Shown: piece after piece, positions 26,664-34,237 of the stretch
How positions within the stretch are numbered: the first letter of the stretch is position 1
Layout: the number at the start of each line of letters is the position of its first letter
Assembly (NCBI RefSeq): GCF_000499785.1
Contig: NZ_HG726020.1
Span: 1,096,316-1,160,315 of the forward strand
DNA length: 64,000 bases
Direction of reading: 5' to 3'
Origin: Bacteroides neonati
GTDB taxonomy: Bacteria; Bacteroidota; Bacteroidia; Bacteroidales; Bacteroidaceae
Made by a program: the position numbers and the translations under genes
The notes under the pieces: generated by a model
What the model was told of the DNA's origin: nothing
What the model saw: the letters and a program-made list of their open reading frames with translations, nothing else
Databases searched by the model: none

Positions 26664-28675
26664 GTCTCATTATCTGGTAGCAGTTTACACAGCACCGGAT
26701 CGTTTTTGATACGCTCCAGTTCCTCCTGCACAATCTGCTTCACCTCTTCCTTGATGCGCCGGTAGTTCGCCTGCACCGTTTCCTTCATGCGGTCGTTGCC
26801 GTCCTCGTCCGTGAAGTTTGTAATGACGGGAATTTTCTTGTAGGCACTTTCTTCCCGTTTCACCTTTTCGGCATCCACCACAATCTCGCAATGAAAAATC
26901 TTCTGCTCGATACGCTCGTTGAAGTTGTCGGATACAGAACCGACAAACATTCCCTGCGTAAGCCCGGAAATCTTACTCGGTGGAATGAGCGCGTCCATCT
27001 GCGTGTTGATGGAGGTGGAAACATCCTGCCGGTTGATGGAGATGGACTGCCGTTTCTGCAACACCTTACCGAACCGCTCGGAGAGCGTCTTGGCTGTTTC
27101 CCCCACCACCTGACCGGAGAAAATATTGCCGACAGTGTTCATCACCACTTTCGCCTCTTTGTCCCCGTAGTCACGCACTAACTGGCTGAAATCCTGAAAG
27201 CCCAGACACACGGCAACCTTGTTGCTTCGGGCGGTAGCTATAAGATTGTCCAACCCTTTGAAGTATATTGTGGGCAACTCGTCGATGATGACCGATGACT
27301 TCAGCATCCCCTTCTTGTTGATGAGCTTCACGATACGGGAATTATACAGACCGAGTGCCGCACCGTAGATATTCTGACGGTCGGGATTGTTACCCACGCA
27401 GAGGATTTTCGGCTCTTCGGGATTGTTGATGTCCAGCGTAAACTCGCTGTCTGACATCACCCAGTAGAGCTGCGGTGAAATCATCCTCGAAAGCGGGATT
27501 TTTGCCGACGCTATCTGACCCATGAGCTGCTCCGCAGCCCCTCCAAGCCACGCATCCATGAACGGCGAAAGGTAGTTCTCCAGCTCCGGATAAGAGGTCA
27601 GTATCGGAAATATATCCTCGTAACGGCGGTTCAGAAACTCGATAGCATGGGGAAACGTGCAAAACTTCCCGTTCTGATAGATTTTGAGATACCAGATAAT
27701 ACTGGCAAACAGAATGATAGGTGACTCCACGAAGAAGTCGCCCTGCTTTTGCACCCACGTTTTATTGAGGTTGAGCATTATTGTGTAGGCACTCTCATAG
27801 GCATCCGTAATATCTTCCATAAAATCCGGGTGAATGGGATTGCACCGATGAGAGCGTCGCGGGTCGTCGAAGTTGATCACATAGAACTTCGGCTTTACCT
27901 TGTAGCCGTCCGGGTGGTTCAGCAAATGGTTGTAGGCAATAGTAGATAGGTCGGGATACTTGAAATCGTAGATGTATTGACTAAAGCCCTTTTCAATCTG
28001 TTGCTTGATAAAATTGTTTACCACGGCATAGGACTTGCCGCTGCCCGGCGTACCCAACACGATGGACGCACGGAAGGGATTAACTACATTGATCCAACCG
28101 TTGTTCCAGCGTTTCCTGTAATAGAAACGTGTCGGCAGATTGACCGAATACTCGCTTTCGATAAGCCTCGTTTCCTGCATGAAACTCTCGTTCTCGTTGT
28201 TGAAAACATCCTCCATCAAATTGTGTTTCAACAGGCGGCTCATCCACAGACCACCCATCAACAGGCAGACATAGCCCGTTCCAATGGTAAGGACATACAG
28301 TCCCGTCACCGCTTCAAGCGGCAGCGGCAGGGGCAGCAACCACCAGTTCAGGAAAAACAGCACGAACCCGACGGCAAATGCTGTCCAGATTCTCCCCCAA
28401 GTGATTTTCTCACCCTTGACACCCTTCGTACCCAGACAGGACAAGGCAAGCAAAAGGACGGAAAACAGCTTCGTGTAGAGAATGGAATGGAACAGCCCCG
28501 CCGTGCGGTCGAAGTTCAGAAGGATTTTGTCCACCACGCCGATGTTCACGCCCCACAGCCGGATGGCTTCGTAGCAGAACCAGTACACGTTCATGACCAC
28601 TAAAATGATACTCACGGCACGCAGAAAATCCATGATTTTCGCCAATGCCCTCAAATCGTCTTCTTGTTGTGACAT
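26657..28675 (-). CDS. mobC: MobC, VirD4/TraG-type coupling protein
   Basis: 672 residues. Hydrophobic N-terminal part with transmembrane segments (about 14-32, 66-82, 96-112, 122-143), the YWFCYEA segment common in Bacteroidetes coupling proteins, Walker A GTPGSGKS at 208-215 and Walker B SVIIDELPTIYF. It links the relaxosome to the mating channel and powers DNA export. The start at 28675 has a GTATCAAC-type leader upstream. Last gene of the minus-strand mobABC operon; its stop lies within an inverted repeat. Confidence 0.94.
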   Translation of the reverse strand: MSQQEDDLRALAKIMDFLRAVSIILVVMNVYWFCYEAIRLWGVNIGVVDKILLNFDRTAGLFHSILYTKLFSVLLLALSCLGTKGVKGEKITWGRIWTAFAVGFVLFFLNWWLLPLPLPLEAVTGLYVLTIGTGYVCLLMGGLWMSRLLKHNLMEDVFNNENESFMQETRLIESEYSVNLPTRFYYRKRWNNGWINVVNPFRASIVLGTPGSGKSYAVVNNFIKQQIEKGFSQYIYDFKYPDLSTIAYNHLLNHPDGYKVKPKFYVINFDDPRRSHRCNPIHPDFMEDITDAYESAYTIMLNLNKTWVQKQGDFFVESPIILFASIIWYLKIYQNGKFCTFPHAIEFLNRRYEDIFPILTSYPELENYLSPFMDAWLGGAAEQLMGQIASAKIPLSRMISPQLYWVMSDSEFTLDINNPEEPKILCVGNNPDRQNIYGAALGLYNSRIVKLINKKGMLKSSVIIDELPTIYFKGLDNLIATARSNKVAVCLGFQDFSQLVRDYGDKEAKVVMNTVGNIFSGQVVGETAKTLSERFGKVLQKRQSISINRQDVSTSINTQMDALIPPSKISGLTQGMFVGSVSDNFNERIEQKIFHCEIVVDAEKVKREESAYKKIPVITNFTDEDGNDRMKETVQANYRRIKEEVKQIVQEELERIKNDPVLCKLLPDNETV

Positions 28676-28705
28676 ACATTGATTTTTTAATTGTTGATAC
28701 TCTGA

Positions 28706-29953
28706 TTACATACCCAAGCCCTTGCGTTTTTTCTTCTTTTTGCGCTTCATCGCCCGGATGAAAGCCTCTTCCTCGGCATCTACCGCCGGACCTTCGGGAG
28801 TGAGCAAGCCCATACCGCCCGATATATCTTCACTGTCGTAGGCGGTCTGCCCGTGTGCCTTGTCCGCAGCATCCACAGGGATGGATAGCGGTATCGGCGG
28901 TTGTCCGGCGTATGGCAGGGTGAAGTGTTCCTGCAAGGCATTCGCCGAAAGCTCCTTACCCATGCGCGAACCGTTCAGCACGCATCCCGTGCGGTGGTCG
29001 ATGAAGGTAGCCCCATAGATGCGCCCTTCCTCTGTGTAGCGCAGTACGGTGTCGATGCCCTTCTCTTTGAGTTGGGATACAAATTTGTCCTTGTCATAAG
29101 TGCCTTGCAGCACGGAAAGGACGGTGCGTTTCGTCATGTCTGCCAGTTTCCTATCCTTGATTTCCGATTTGGAACGGACAAACTTCTTCTGTACGGCTTC
29201 ATAGCCTGCGGACTTCCCGAAAAGCGAGGATTTGAACGGGTTGCCCACCTTGTTACCCTTGTCGTCCGTGACGGAATAGACCAGCCCGTGATACTCCCGT
29301 CCGCGCACGTTGCCCCTCGCTTCCTCCACCGTCATATTATATAAGGAAAGGAGCGCACGGTATTCGCCCATCGTCTGGAAACGGTACTGCCCATTCAGAG
29401 CCTTCACGGTGTTGCCTACCTGCTTCTTCACATCACCTGCCGATGCGGCCACCTTGCGCAACGGATTATCCAATCTCTGATTTTTACGTTCTGCCGGATG
29501 CAATCCGTACTTCTGTTCCAGTTCCCTGCGGATACGGTCGCTGCGGCGGTAGAGAAAATCCCGGTTGAGCCTTTTCCCGTTCTCGTCCACGTTGACCGTC
29601 ACGATGTGCAGGTGGTGGCGGTCGATGTCCTCGTGCTTGAATACAAGATAAGGCTGGTTTCCGAAACCGAGTTTTTCCAGATACTCGCGGGCGATATTCT
29701 GCAACTCAATATCGGTCAGCACATCCTCCGGGTGCGGGTTGAGAGAGATATGCACCACCGGCTTCTCGATCTTCATCTGCGGTGGCAGGAAGGTGAGAAA
29801 ACCCTCCATCGCCTTGCCTATGTCCACCGTTCCCGAACCGTCATTGTAGATGCGGTTGGTGGTGAGAAGCCGCCCCTGCGCCTCGTTAATCTTCTCCCCG
29901 TTGTAGGCAATCGCGCCGTACAACGAACTTCCTACACTGATTTTTGCGACCAT
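28706..29953 (-). CDS. mobB: MobB relaxase
   Basis: 415 residues. Tyrosines Y12 and Y17 (LYGAIAYN) are candidates for the nicking residue. The metal-binding three-histidine motif is HEDIDRHHLHIV with H107, H114 and H116. The C-terminal half is basic and ends KKKKKRKG. It nicks oriT and stays attached to the transferred strand. It overlaps mobA by 22 bp, so the two are translationally coupled, and mobC follows 30 bp later. Confidence 0.93.
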   Translation of the reverse strand: MVAKISVGSSLYGAIAYNGEKINEAQGRLLTTNRIYNDGSGTVDIGKAMEGFLTFLPPQMKIEKPVVHISLNPHPEDVLTDIELQNIAREYLEKLGFGNQPYLVFKHEDIDRHHLHIVTVNVDENGKRLNRDFLYRRSDRIRRELEQKYGLHPAERKNQRLDNPLRKVAASAGDVKKQVGNTVKALNGQYRFQTMGEYRALLSLYNMTVEEARGNVRGREYHGLVYSVTDDKGNKVGNPFKSSLFGKSAGYEAVQKKFVRSKSEIKDRKLADMTKRTVLSVLQGTYDKDKFVSQLKEKGIDTVLRYTEEGRIYGATFIDHRTGCVLNGSRMGKELSANALQEHFTLPYAGQPPIPLSIPVDAADKAHGQTAYDSEDISGGMGLLTPEGPAVDAEEEAFIRAMKRKKKKKRKGLGM

Positions 29954-30360
29954 TTTGCCTCCATTTCCCTTGAAAGTTCCACAATCCGGCGGCTCAGTTT
30001 CACGAGTTCGACGGTGTGTTGCTCTAATTTGTAGAGCAACGCCATCGCCTTTTTCTCTGAAAAATGCAGCCTCAGTTCCTTCACGACTTGGTTGTAATTC
30101 GTACCCACGGCACGGAATTGTGCATGAAAATCCGACAGTTTGGTGTAATAGTCCACCAACGTCTTGTCCACCTTCAGCACCTTGAACGGTTGCCCGAAGA
30201 AGTGCGCTTTGAGGAAAACAGACCGTGCATAGACACCCGATTTTCCGAACATGGCGAGGAAACGGTTGTGTTCCTCCTCGTTGAAACGGACGGTGTACCG
30301 GTACACCGCCGGATCAAGTTTGGGATTTCTCCCTGATTTGCTTTTCCTTTTCTCTTTCAT
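29932..30360 (-). CDS. mobA: MobA, relaxosome accessory protein
   Basis: 142 residues, strongly basic N-terminus (MKEKRKSKSGRNPK), then YRYTVRFNEEEHNRFLAMFG, a ribbon-helix-helix pattern, and a helical C-terminal part. Proteins of this size and position bind oriT and assist the relaxase in the CTnDOT/CTn341 mob operon. The start is preceded directly by the second copy of the 23-bp leader repeat. A -7 promoter match for the operon lies at 30625-30632. Confidence 0.9.
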   Translation of the reverse strand: MKEKRKSKSGRNPKLDPAVYRYTVRFNEEEHNRFLAMFGKSGVYARSVFLKAHFFGQPFKVLKVDKTLVDYYTKLSDFHAQFRAVGTNYNQVVKELRLHFSEKKAMALLYKLEQHTVELVKLSRRIVELSREMEAKWSQKSV

Positions 30361-30383
30361 ATTACTTTGGATTTAGCGGATTG
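30361..30383 (-). repeat. 23-bp leader repeat, copy 2 (before mobA)
   Basis: On the minus strand it is identical to 7781-7803, ahead of the DUF1896 gene. It directly abuts the mobA start codon. Confidence 0.8.
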
Positions 30384-30623
30384 ACGGCATAAGCCGCCGC
30401 TTCGGATTACAGCACCGCAGTTCTGAAAGGCTTCCCGACTTCGGAGGGAAAGCCCGCCCCCTGCAAGGGCAAGTGCTTTTCGTGGCTGCTCAAAATATTT
30501 TGAGCGGCTGAAAAGACATCTTGCTATGTTCAGGTGAACATAAAAATCCGTCAGGGGACGGATTGGGAAAATACCTTTCAGGACTCCGGGCCGCGCGTCA
30601 TCGGCGAACCCTGCTGTCCGGGT
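30384..30623. other. oriT region: cluster of hairpins between mobA and traA
   Basis: Non-coding. Perfect or near-perfect inverted repeats: GCTCAAAATATTTTGAGC (30488-30505, no loop), TATGTTCA gg TGAACATA (30525-30542), AATCCGTC aggg GACGGATT (30545-30564), and an imperfect GGCTTCCC / GGGAAAGCC (30429-30453). The position upstream of mobA agrees with oriT of CTnDOT and CTn341. The nic site cannot be fixed from the sequence alone. Confidence 0.75.
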
Positions 30624-30624
30624 G

Positions 30625-30632
30625 CAAAGTTA
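30625..30632 (-). promoter_or_regulatory. -7 element of the mobABC operon
   Basis: On the minus strand TAACTTTG, an exact TAnnTTTG match. The ten bases 30624-30633 (GTAACTTTGC on the minus strand) are identical to the attL core at 329-338. The predicted transcript would cross the oriT hairpins before mobA. Confidence 0.6.
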
Positions 30633-30639
30633 CGCCCTT

Positions 30640-31069
30640 AAAGCGGTATCGGACAGATGCTTGACCCGGTCAATGACTGCCAACCGGCGCAACGTGCCGC
30701 CACTTGCCGGAGAAGTGATACAGGTTCCAAAATATACTTGTTTATTTGCAGCATGATTCAAGAAACGAACGATTTGAAGATATGATAAACGGAACATTCA
30801 AATACCCGGAAATCCGCTTCTTCGGATACTTGCCGAAACGGATACCCGAACCGTCGGAAACCCGGTTCTCCGACAATTCGGTGACGTATGGATTCAATGA
30901 CTTCATGACGCAATGTCGTCAATCACCATTTGTCCGACGCACCGCTTCACCACAGAACCGGATACGCGACGACCCGCCTGCGTGTGTAGTCACGGAAGCG
31001 GATGGTGCGACAGCCAAATCCGTATGGAAACAGAAAAACAAATCATCAACAATTAAAATAAATGGAACT
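30640..31069. other. Leader region of the tra operon
   Basis: About 430 bp without a convincing gene. A frame open from 30746 joins traA, but its residues look like translated non-coding DNA and typical TraA proteins start at 31070. TTTATTTG at 30750-30757 is a partial match to the -7 box and could belong to the tra promoter, which in CTnDOT is activated by Xis2c, Xis2d and Exc and repressed through RteR. Confidence 0.4.
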
Positions 31070-31831
31070 ATGAGTAAGGAAATCTTCGTTGCATTCGCAA
31101 CACAGAAAGGTGGCATCGGCAAATCCACTGTCACGGCACTTGCCGCCAGCTACCTGCACAACGTGAAAGGCTACAATGTCGCCGTCGTGGACTGCGACGA
31201 CCCGCAGCACAGCATCCACGGGCTGCGCGAACACGAAATGGGGCTTATCGACAGCAGCACCTACTTCAAGGCTCTCGCTTGCGACCATTTCCGCCGGATC
31301 AAAAAGAACGCCTACACCATCGTCAAAAGCAATGCGGTGAACGCCCTCGACGATGCCGAGAGGATGATTGCCACTGAGGACGTGAAACCCGACGTGGTGT
31401 TCTTCGACATGCCCGGCACACTCCGAAGCAACGGCGTGATAAAGACGCTCTCGCAGATGGACTACATTTTCACTCCGCTGAGTGCCGACCGCTTTGTCGT
31501 GGAGAGTACCCTGAAATTCGTCACGATGTTCCGCGACAGGCTGATGACTACCGGACAGGCGAAAACAAAGGGGCTGCATCTGTTCTGGACGATGGTGGAC
31601 GGCAGGGAGAGGAACGACTTGTACGGCATCTACGAGGAAGTGATAGCCGAAATGGGCTTTCCGGTACTTTCCACCCGCTTGCCCGACAGCAAGAAGTTCC
31701 GCCGTGACCTTTCGGAAGAGCGCAAGAGCGTTTTCCGCTCCACCATCTTCCCGATGGACACGGCACTGCTGAAAGGGAGTGGCATCCGGGAGTTTTCCGA
31801 AGAGATAAGCGACATCATCAGACCGCAGTGA
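31070..31831 (+). CDS. traA: TraA, ParA/MinD-type ATPase
   Basis: 253 residues from ATG 31070. Deviant Walker A KGGIGKST near residues 14-21 with the ParA signature lysine, AVVDCDDPQ, and VVFFDMPGTL as the Walker B region. First gene of the transfer operon. Its role in Bacteroides conjugation is not well defined; ParA proteins in such operons may position the element or the mating apparatus. traB starts 2 bp after its stop. Confidence 0.93.
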   Translation: MSKEIFVAFATQKGGIGKSTVTALAASYLHNVKGYNVAVVDCDDPQHSIHGLREHEMGLIDSSTYFKALACDHFRRIKKNAYTIVKSNAVNALDDAERMIATEDVKPDVVFFDMPGTLRSNGVIKTLSQMDYIFTPLSADRFVVESTLKFVTMFRDRLMTTGQAKTKGLHLFWTMVDGRERNDLYGIYEEVIAEMGFPVLSTRLPDSKKFRRDLSEERKSVFRSTIFPMDTALLKGSGIREFSEEISDIIRPQ

Positions 31832-31833
31832 GC

Positions 31834-32274
31834 ATGGGCAGCAGGAAAGTGAACACGGAAGGCATCGACGAGGAACTGCTGTTAGCCTCCATCGGGCGGC
31901 GCACACAGGACGGGACACTGCGCCCCGCACAGGAAGTACCCGCAGCTGCACCGACCGAAGAGGACACCGCCGCACCGGAACCATCTCCTGTGCAACCCGT
32001 AACACGGGAAAAAGCGCAGAGGGAAAGTGGACGCCGGAAAAGGCAGGACGAGGACTACAACGAGCTATTCCTGCGCCGCAACGAGATAAAGACCCGCCAA
32101 TGTGTCTATATCAGCCGTGACGTCCACGGCAAGATCCTCAGAATCGTGAACGACATCGCCGGAGGGGAAATCTCAGTAGGCGGATATGTGGATACCGTGC
32201 TGCGCCAGCATCTGGAACAGCACAAGGAGAGAATCAACGAACTGTACAAGAAACAACGTGAAGATCTGATTTGA
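31834..32274 (+). CDS. traB: TraB (DUF3408 protein)
   Basis: 146 residues from ATG 31834. Pro/Ala/Glu-rich N-terminal half, basic patch (RRKRQDEDY), then the DUF3408 domain RQCVYISRDVHGKILRIVND and GGEISVGGYVDTVLRQHLEQ, a ribbon-helix-helix-like fold. It sits between the ParA-type TraA and a second DUF3408 protein, TraC, an arrangement conserved in CTnDOT-type elements. It may serve as the DNA-binding partner of TraA (inference). Confidence 0.88.
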   Translation: MGSRKVNTEGIDEELLLASIGRRTQDGTLRPAQEVPAAAPTEEDTAAPEPSPVQPVTREKAQRESGRRKRQDEDYNELFLRRNEIKTRQCVYISRDVHGKILRIVNDIAGGEISVGGYVDTVLRQHLEQHKERINELYKKQREDLI

Positions 32275-32276
32275 AA

Positions 32277-32630
32277 ATGGAAAAAGAAATGACACCGAAT
32301 GAAAAAAGACCACAGCAAGACTGCGGAGGTATGTTTACCCAAGTGCAGGCGAGTGTGGAAATACTGTCGCCTGTCCCGGTAAGCGGCAAATGCAGTGAGA
32401 AGGACTATGAACGCCTGTTCATCCGCGACCCGGAAGTAAAGGCACGTGAGGGGAAGATGGCGTATGTGCGCCCGGAGTACCACGAGCGTATCATGCGTAT
32501 CACCCGTGTAATCGGGCATGACCGGCTTACGCTGTCCGCTTACATCGACCATGTGCTGACGCACCACTTCAACCAGTGCGAAGATGCGATAAAGAGCCTT
32601 TATGCCCGAAATTACAATTCAGTATTCTAA
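32277..32630 (+). CDS. traC: TraC (DUF3408 protein)
   Basis: 117 residues from ATG 32277, 2 bp after traB. The C-terminal domain (MAYVRPEYHERIMRITRVIG, LTLSAYIDHVLTHHFNQ) is homologous to that of TraB, so the two genes look like a tandem duplication. Probable DNA-binding role, not shown. Confidence 0.87.
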   Translation: MEKEMTPNEKRPQQDCGGMFTQVQASVEILSPVPVSGKCSEKDYERLFIRDPEVKAREGKMAYVRPEYHERIMRITRVIGHDRLTLSAYIDHVLTHHFNQCEDAIKSLYARNYNSVF

Positions 32631-32646
32631 CCAAAAACGGAAGGAT

Positions 32647-33375
32647 ATGAATTACACAATCAGCATGACAGACATTCTGCTGGCGGTATCGGTCGGCTGC
32701 AACCTCTGGTTCCTGTTCCTGCTCCTTTACGAGCGCATCATGGACACGCGGATTGTCCGCTTCTTCAAGGGCATTGTCGGATTATGGCGGTCACTGGACG
32801 GGAATGAGGCTAAACGCATAGCGGCACACGAGGAAGTCCCTGCGGAAAAGGCGGACATCATCGGCAAGAGCCGTTTCAGGATGGCATCCACCCGGACAAC
32901 CGCTGCCATACCGACGCAAGAAGCCGCCACTATTGAAAAAGGCATTGAGCTGTCGGAGGAAGAGGCTACTTTTGACGACGGAAAAACGGGAAACGCATCC
33001 CGCCCGGCACAAGTCCCGGAGGAAAAACTCGATGAGACCTTCACGAGCATACCGCCGGAGGAACTGGGATACGGGGACGACGAACCGGAAGAGGACGCCT
33101 CGGACACGCCACGGGCTTCGGGCAGCAGCTTTGACGAGATTGACGACGCCTGCAAGACCGCCAAAAACCCGGACGCGACACAGGCGGAACGTGAAAAGGC
33201 GGCTAAGGTGTTCACCGACATGGAGGGCACGGAGTTGTACGAGAAAATGATGGAAGGCTCTTCGGAGATAGGCATCCGCATCAAGGGGCTTATCGAGATT
33301 CGGCTGAAGAAATCTGAAAAGGAGTTCGTCGTGCCGGACAACATCGAGGAGTTCGACATTCGCAACTATGTATGA
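32647..33375 (+). CDS. traD: TraD, single-span membrane protein
   Basis: 242 residues. One N-terminal transmembrane helix (TDILLAVSVGCNLWFLFLLL), then an acidic low-complexity middle part (about 95-165) and a helical C-terminal part. No catalytic motifs. Conserved between traC and traE in CTnDOT-type operons; function undefined. Confidence 0.85.
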   Translation: MNYTISMTDILLAVSVGCNLWFLFLLLYERIMDTRIVRFFKGIVGLWRSLDGNEAKRIAAHEEVPAEKADIIGKSRFRMASTRTTAAIPTQEAATIEKGIELSEEEATFDDGKTGNASRPAQVPEEKLDETFTSIPPEELGYGDDEPEEDASDTPRASGSSFDEIDDACKTAKNPDATQAEREKAAKVFTDMEGTELYEKMMEGSSEIGIRIKGLIEIRLKKSEKEFVVPDNIEEFDIRNYV

Positions 33376-33576
33376 CAACAATAAAAGAAATGAACATGAA
33401 AGAATGACATCAACCCACGCGGCGAGGAAACGCAAGGCGCATCCCCATCCGCAACGGACACGCCCACGTCCGTGGAAACAAACGGGCATCCACTAAAACC
33501 AAAGTAAAGAAACAAAGTATCAACCGCCCGACAAAGGACCATCCACCCTTTTGACGGCAAAAAACAAGAACAGTTT

Positions 33577-33894
33577 ATGAACAAGAACATCTTGAAAAAC
33601 AGAAAAGCAATCCTCTCCGCGGCACTTGTCATCGCCGCAACCGCCTCCGCTTTCGCGCAGGGAAACGGCATCGCGGGCATCAACGAAGCCACCTCTATGG
33701 TGAGTTCTTATTTCGACCCCGGAACTAAACTGATATACGCCATCGGTGCAGTCGTCGGGCTTATCGGGGGCGTAAAAGTGTACGGCAAGTTTTCATCGGG
33801 CGACCCCGACACCAGCAAGACAGCCGCCTCGTGGTTCGGCGCGTGCATCTTCCTGATTGTTGCCGCCACCATCCTGCGCTCATTCTTCCTTTAA
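33577..33894 (+). CDS. traE: TraE (DUF4134), VirB2-like small membrane protein
   Basis: 105 residues: signal peptide ending ASAFAQ, then two hydrophobic helices (LIYAIGAVVGLIGGVKVYG and WFGACIFLIVAATILRSFFL). Size and topology are those of a pilin/VirB2-like subunit. It begins about 200 bp after traD; that gap holds A-rich AACCAAAGTA and GTATCAAC leader-type sequences but no gene. traF follows in 10 bp. Confidence 0.92.
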   Translation: MNKNILKNRKAILSAALVIAATASAFAQGNGIAGINEATSMVSSYFDPGTKLIYAIGAVVGLIGGVKVYGKFSSGDPDTSKTAASWFGACIFLIVAATILRSFFL

Positions 33895-33904
33895 TAAATA
33901 ATGT

Positions 33905-34237
33905 ATGGCTGAATACCCAATCAACAAGGGTATCGGCCGTCCGGTAGAGTTCAAGGGCTTGAAGGCACAGTACCTCTTCATCTTCTGCGGAGGTCTGCTG
34001 GCTCTCTTCGTCCTGTTCGTCATCCTCTACATGGTCGGTATCGACCAGTGGATATGTATCGGCTTCGGCGCGGCATCGTCCTCCCTCCTTGTATGGCAGA
34101 CCTTCGCGCTGAACGCCCGGTACGGTGAACACGGGCTGATGAAATTAGGAGCGGCACGGAGCCATCCCCGATACCTTATCAACCGGCGGCGGATAACCCG
34201 TCTGTTCAAACGACAACGAAAGGAAGAAAGACAATGA
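33905..34237 (+). CDS. traF: TraF (DUF4133), VirB3-like membrane protein
   Basis: 110 residues with two adjacent transmembrane helices (YLFIFCGGLLALFVLFVILY and a following segment to WQTFAL) and a basic C-terminus (RRRITRLFKRQRK). Corresponds to VirB3 in position, directly before the VirB4-like TraG, with which it overlaps in an ATGA. Confidence 0.92.
   Translation: MAEYPINKGIGRPVEFKGLKAQYLFIFCGGLLALFVLFVILYMVGIDQWICIGFGAASSSLLVWQTFALNARYGEHGLMKLGAARSHPRYLINRRRITRLFKRQRKEERQ

Noticed and set aside
30746-31069. N-terminal extension of traA
   Set aside because: The frame is open but the residues look like translated non-coding DNA, and the ParA domain starts right after the ATG at 31070, as in other TraA proteins.
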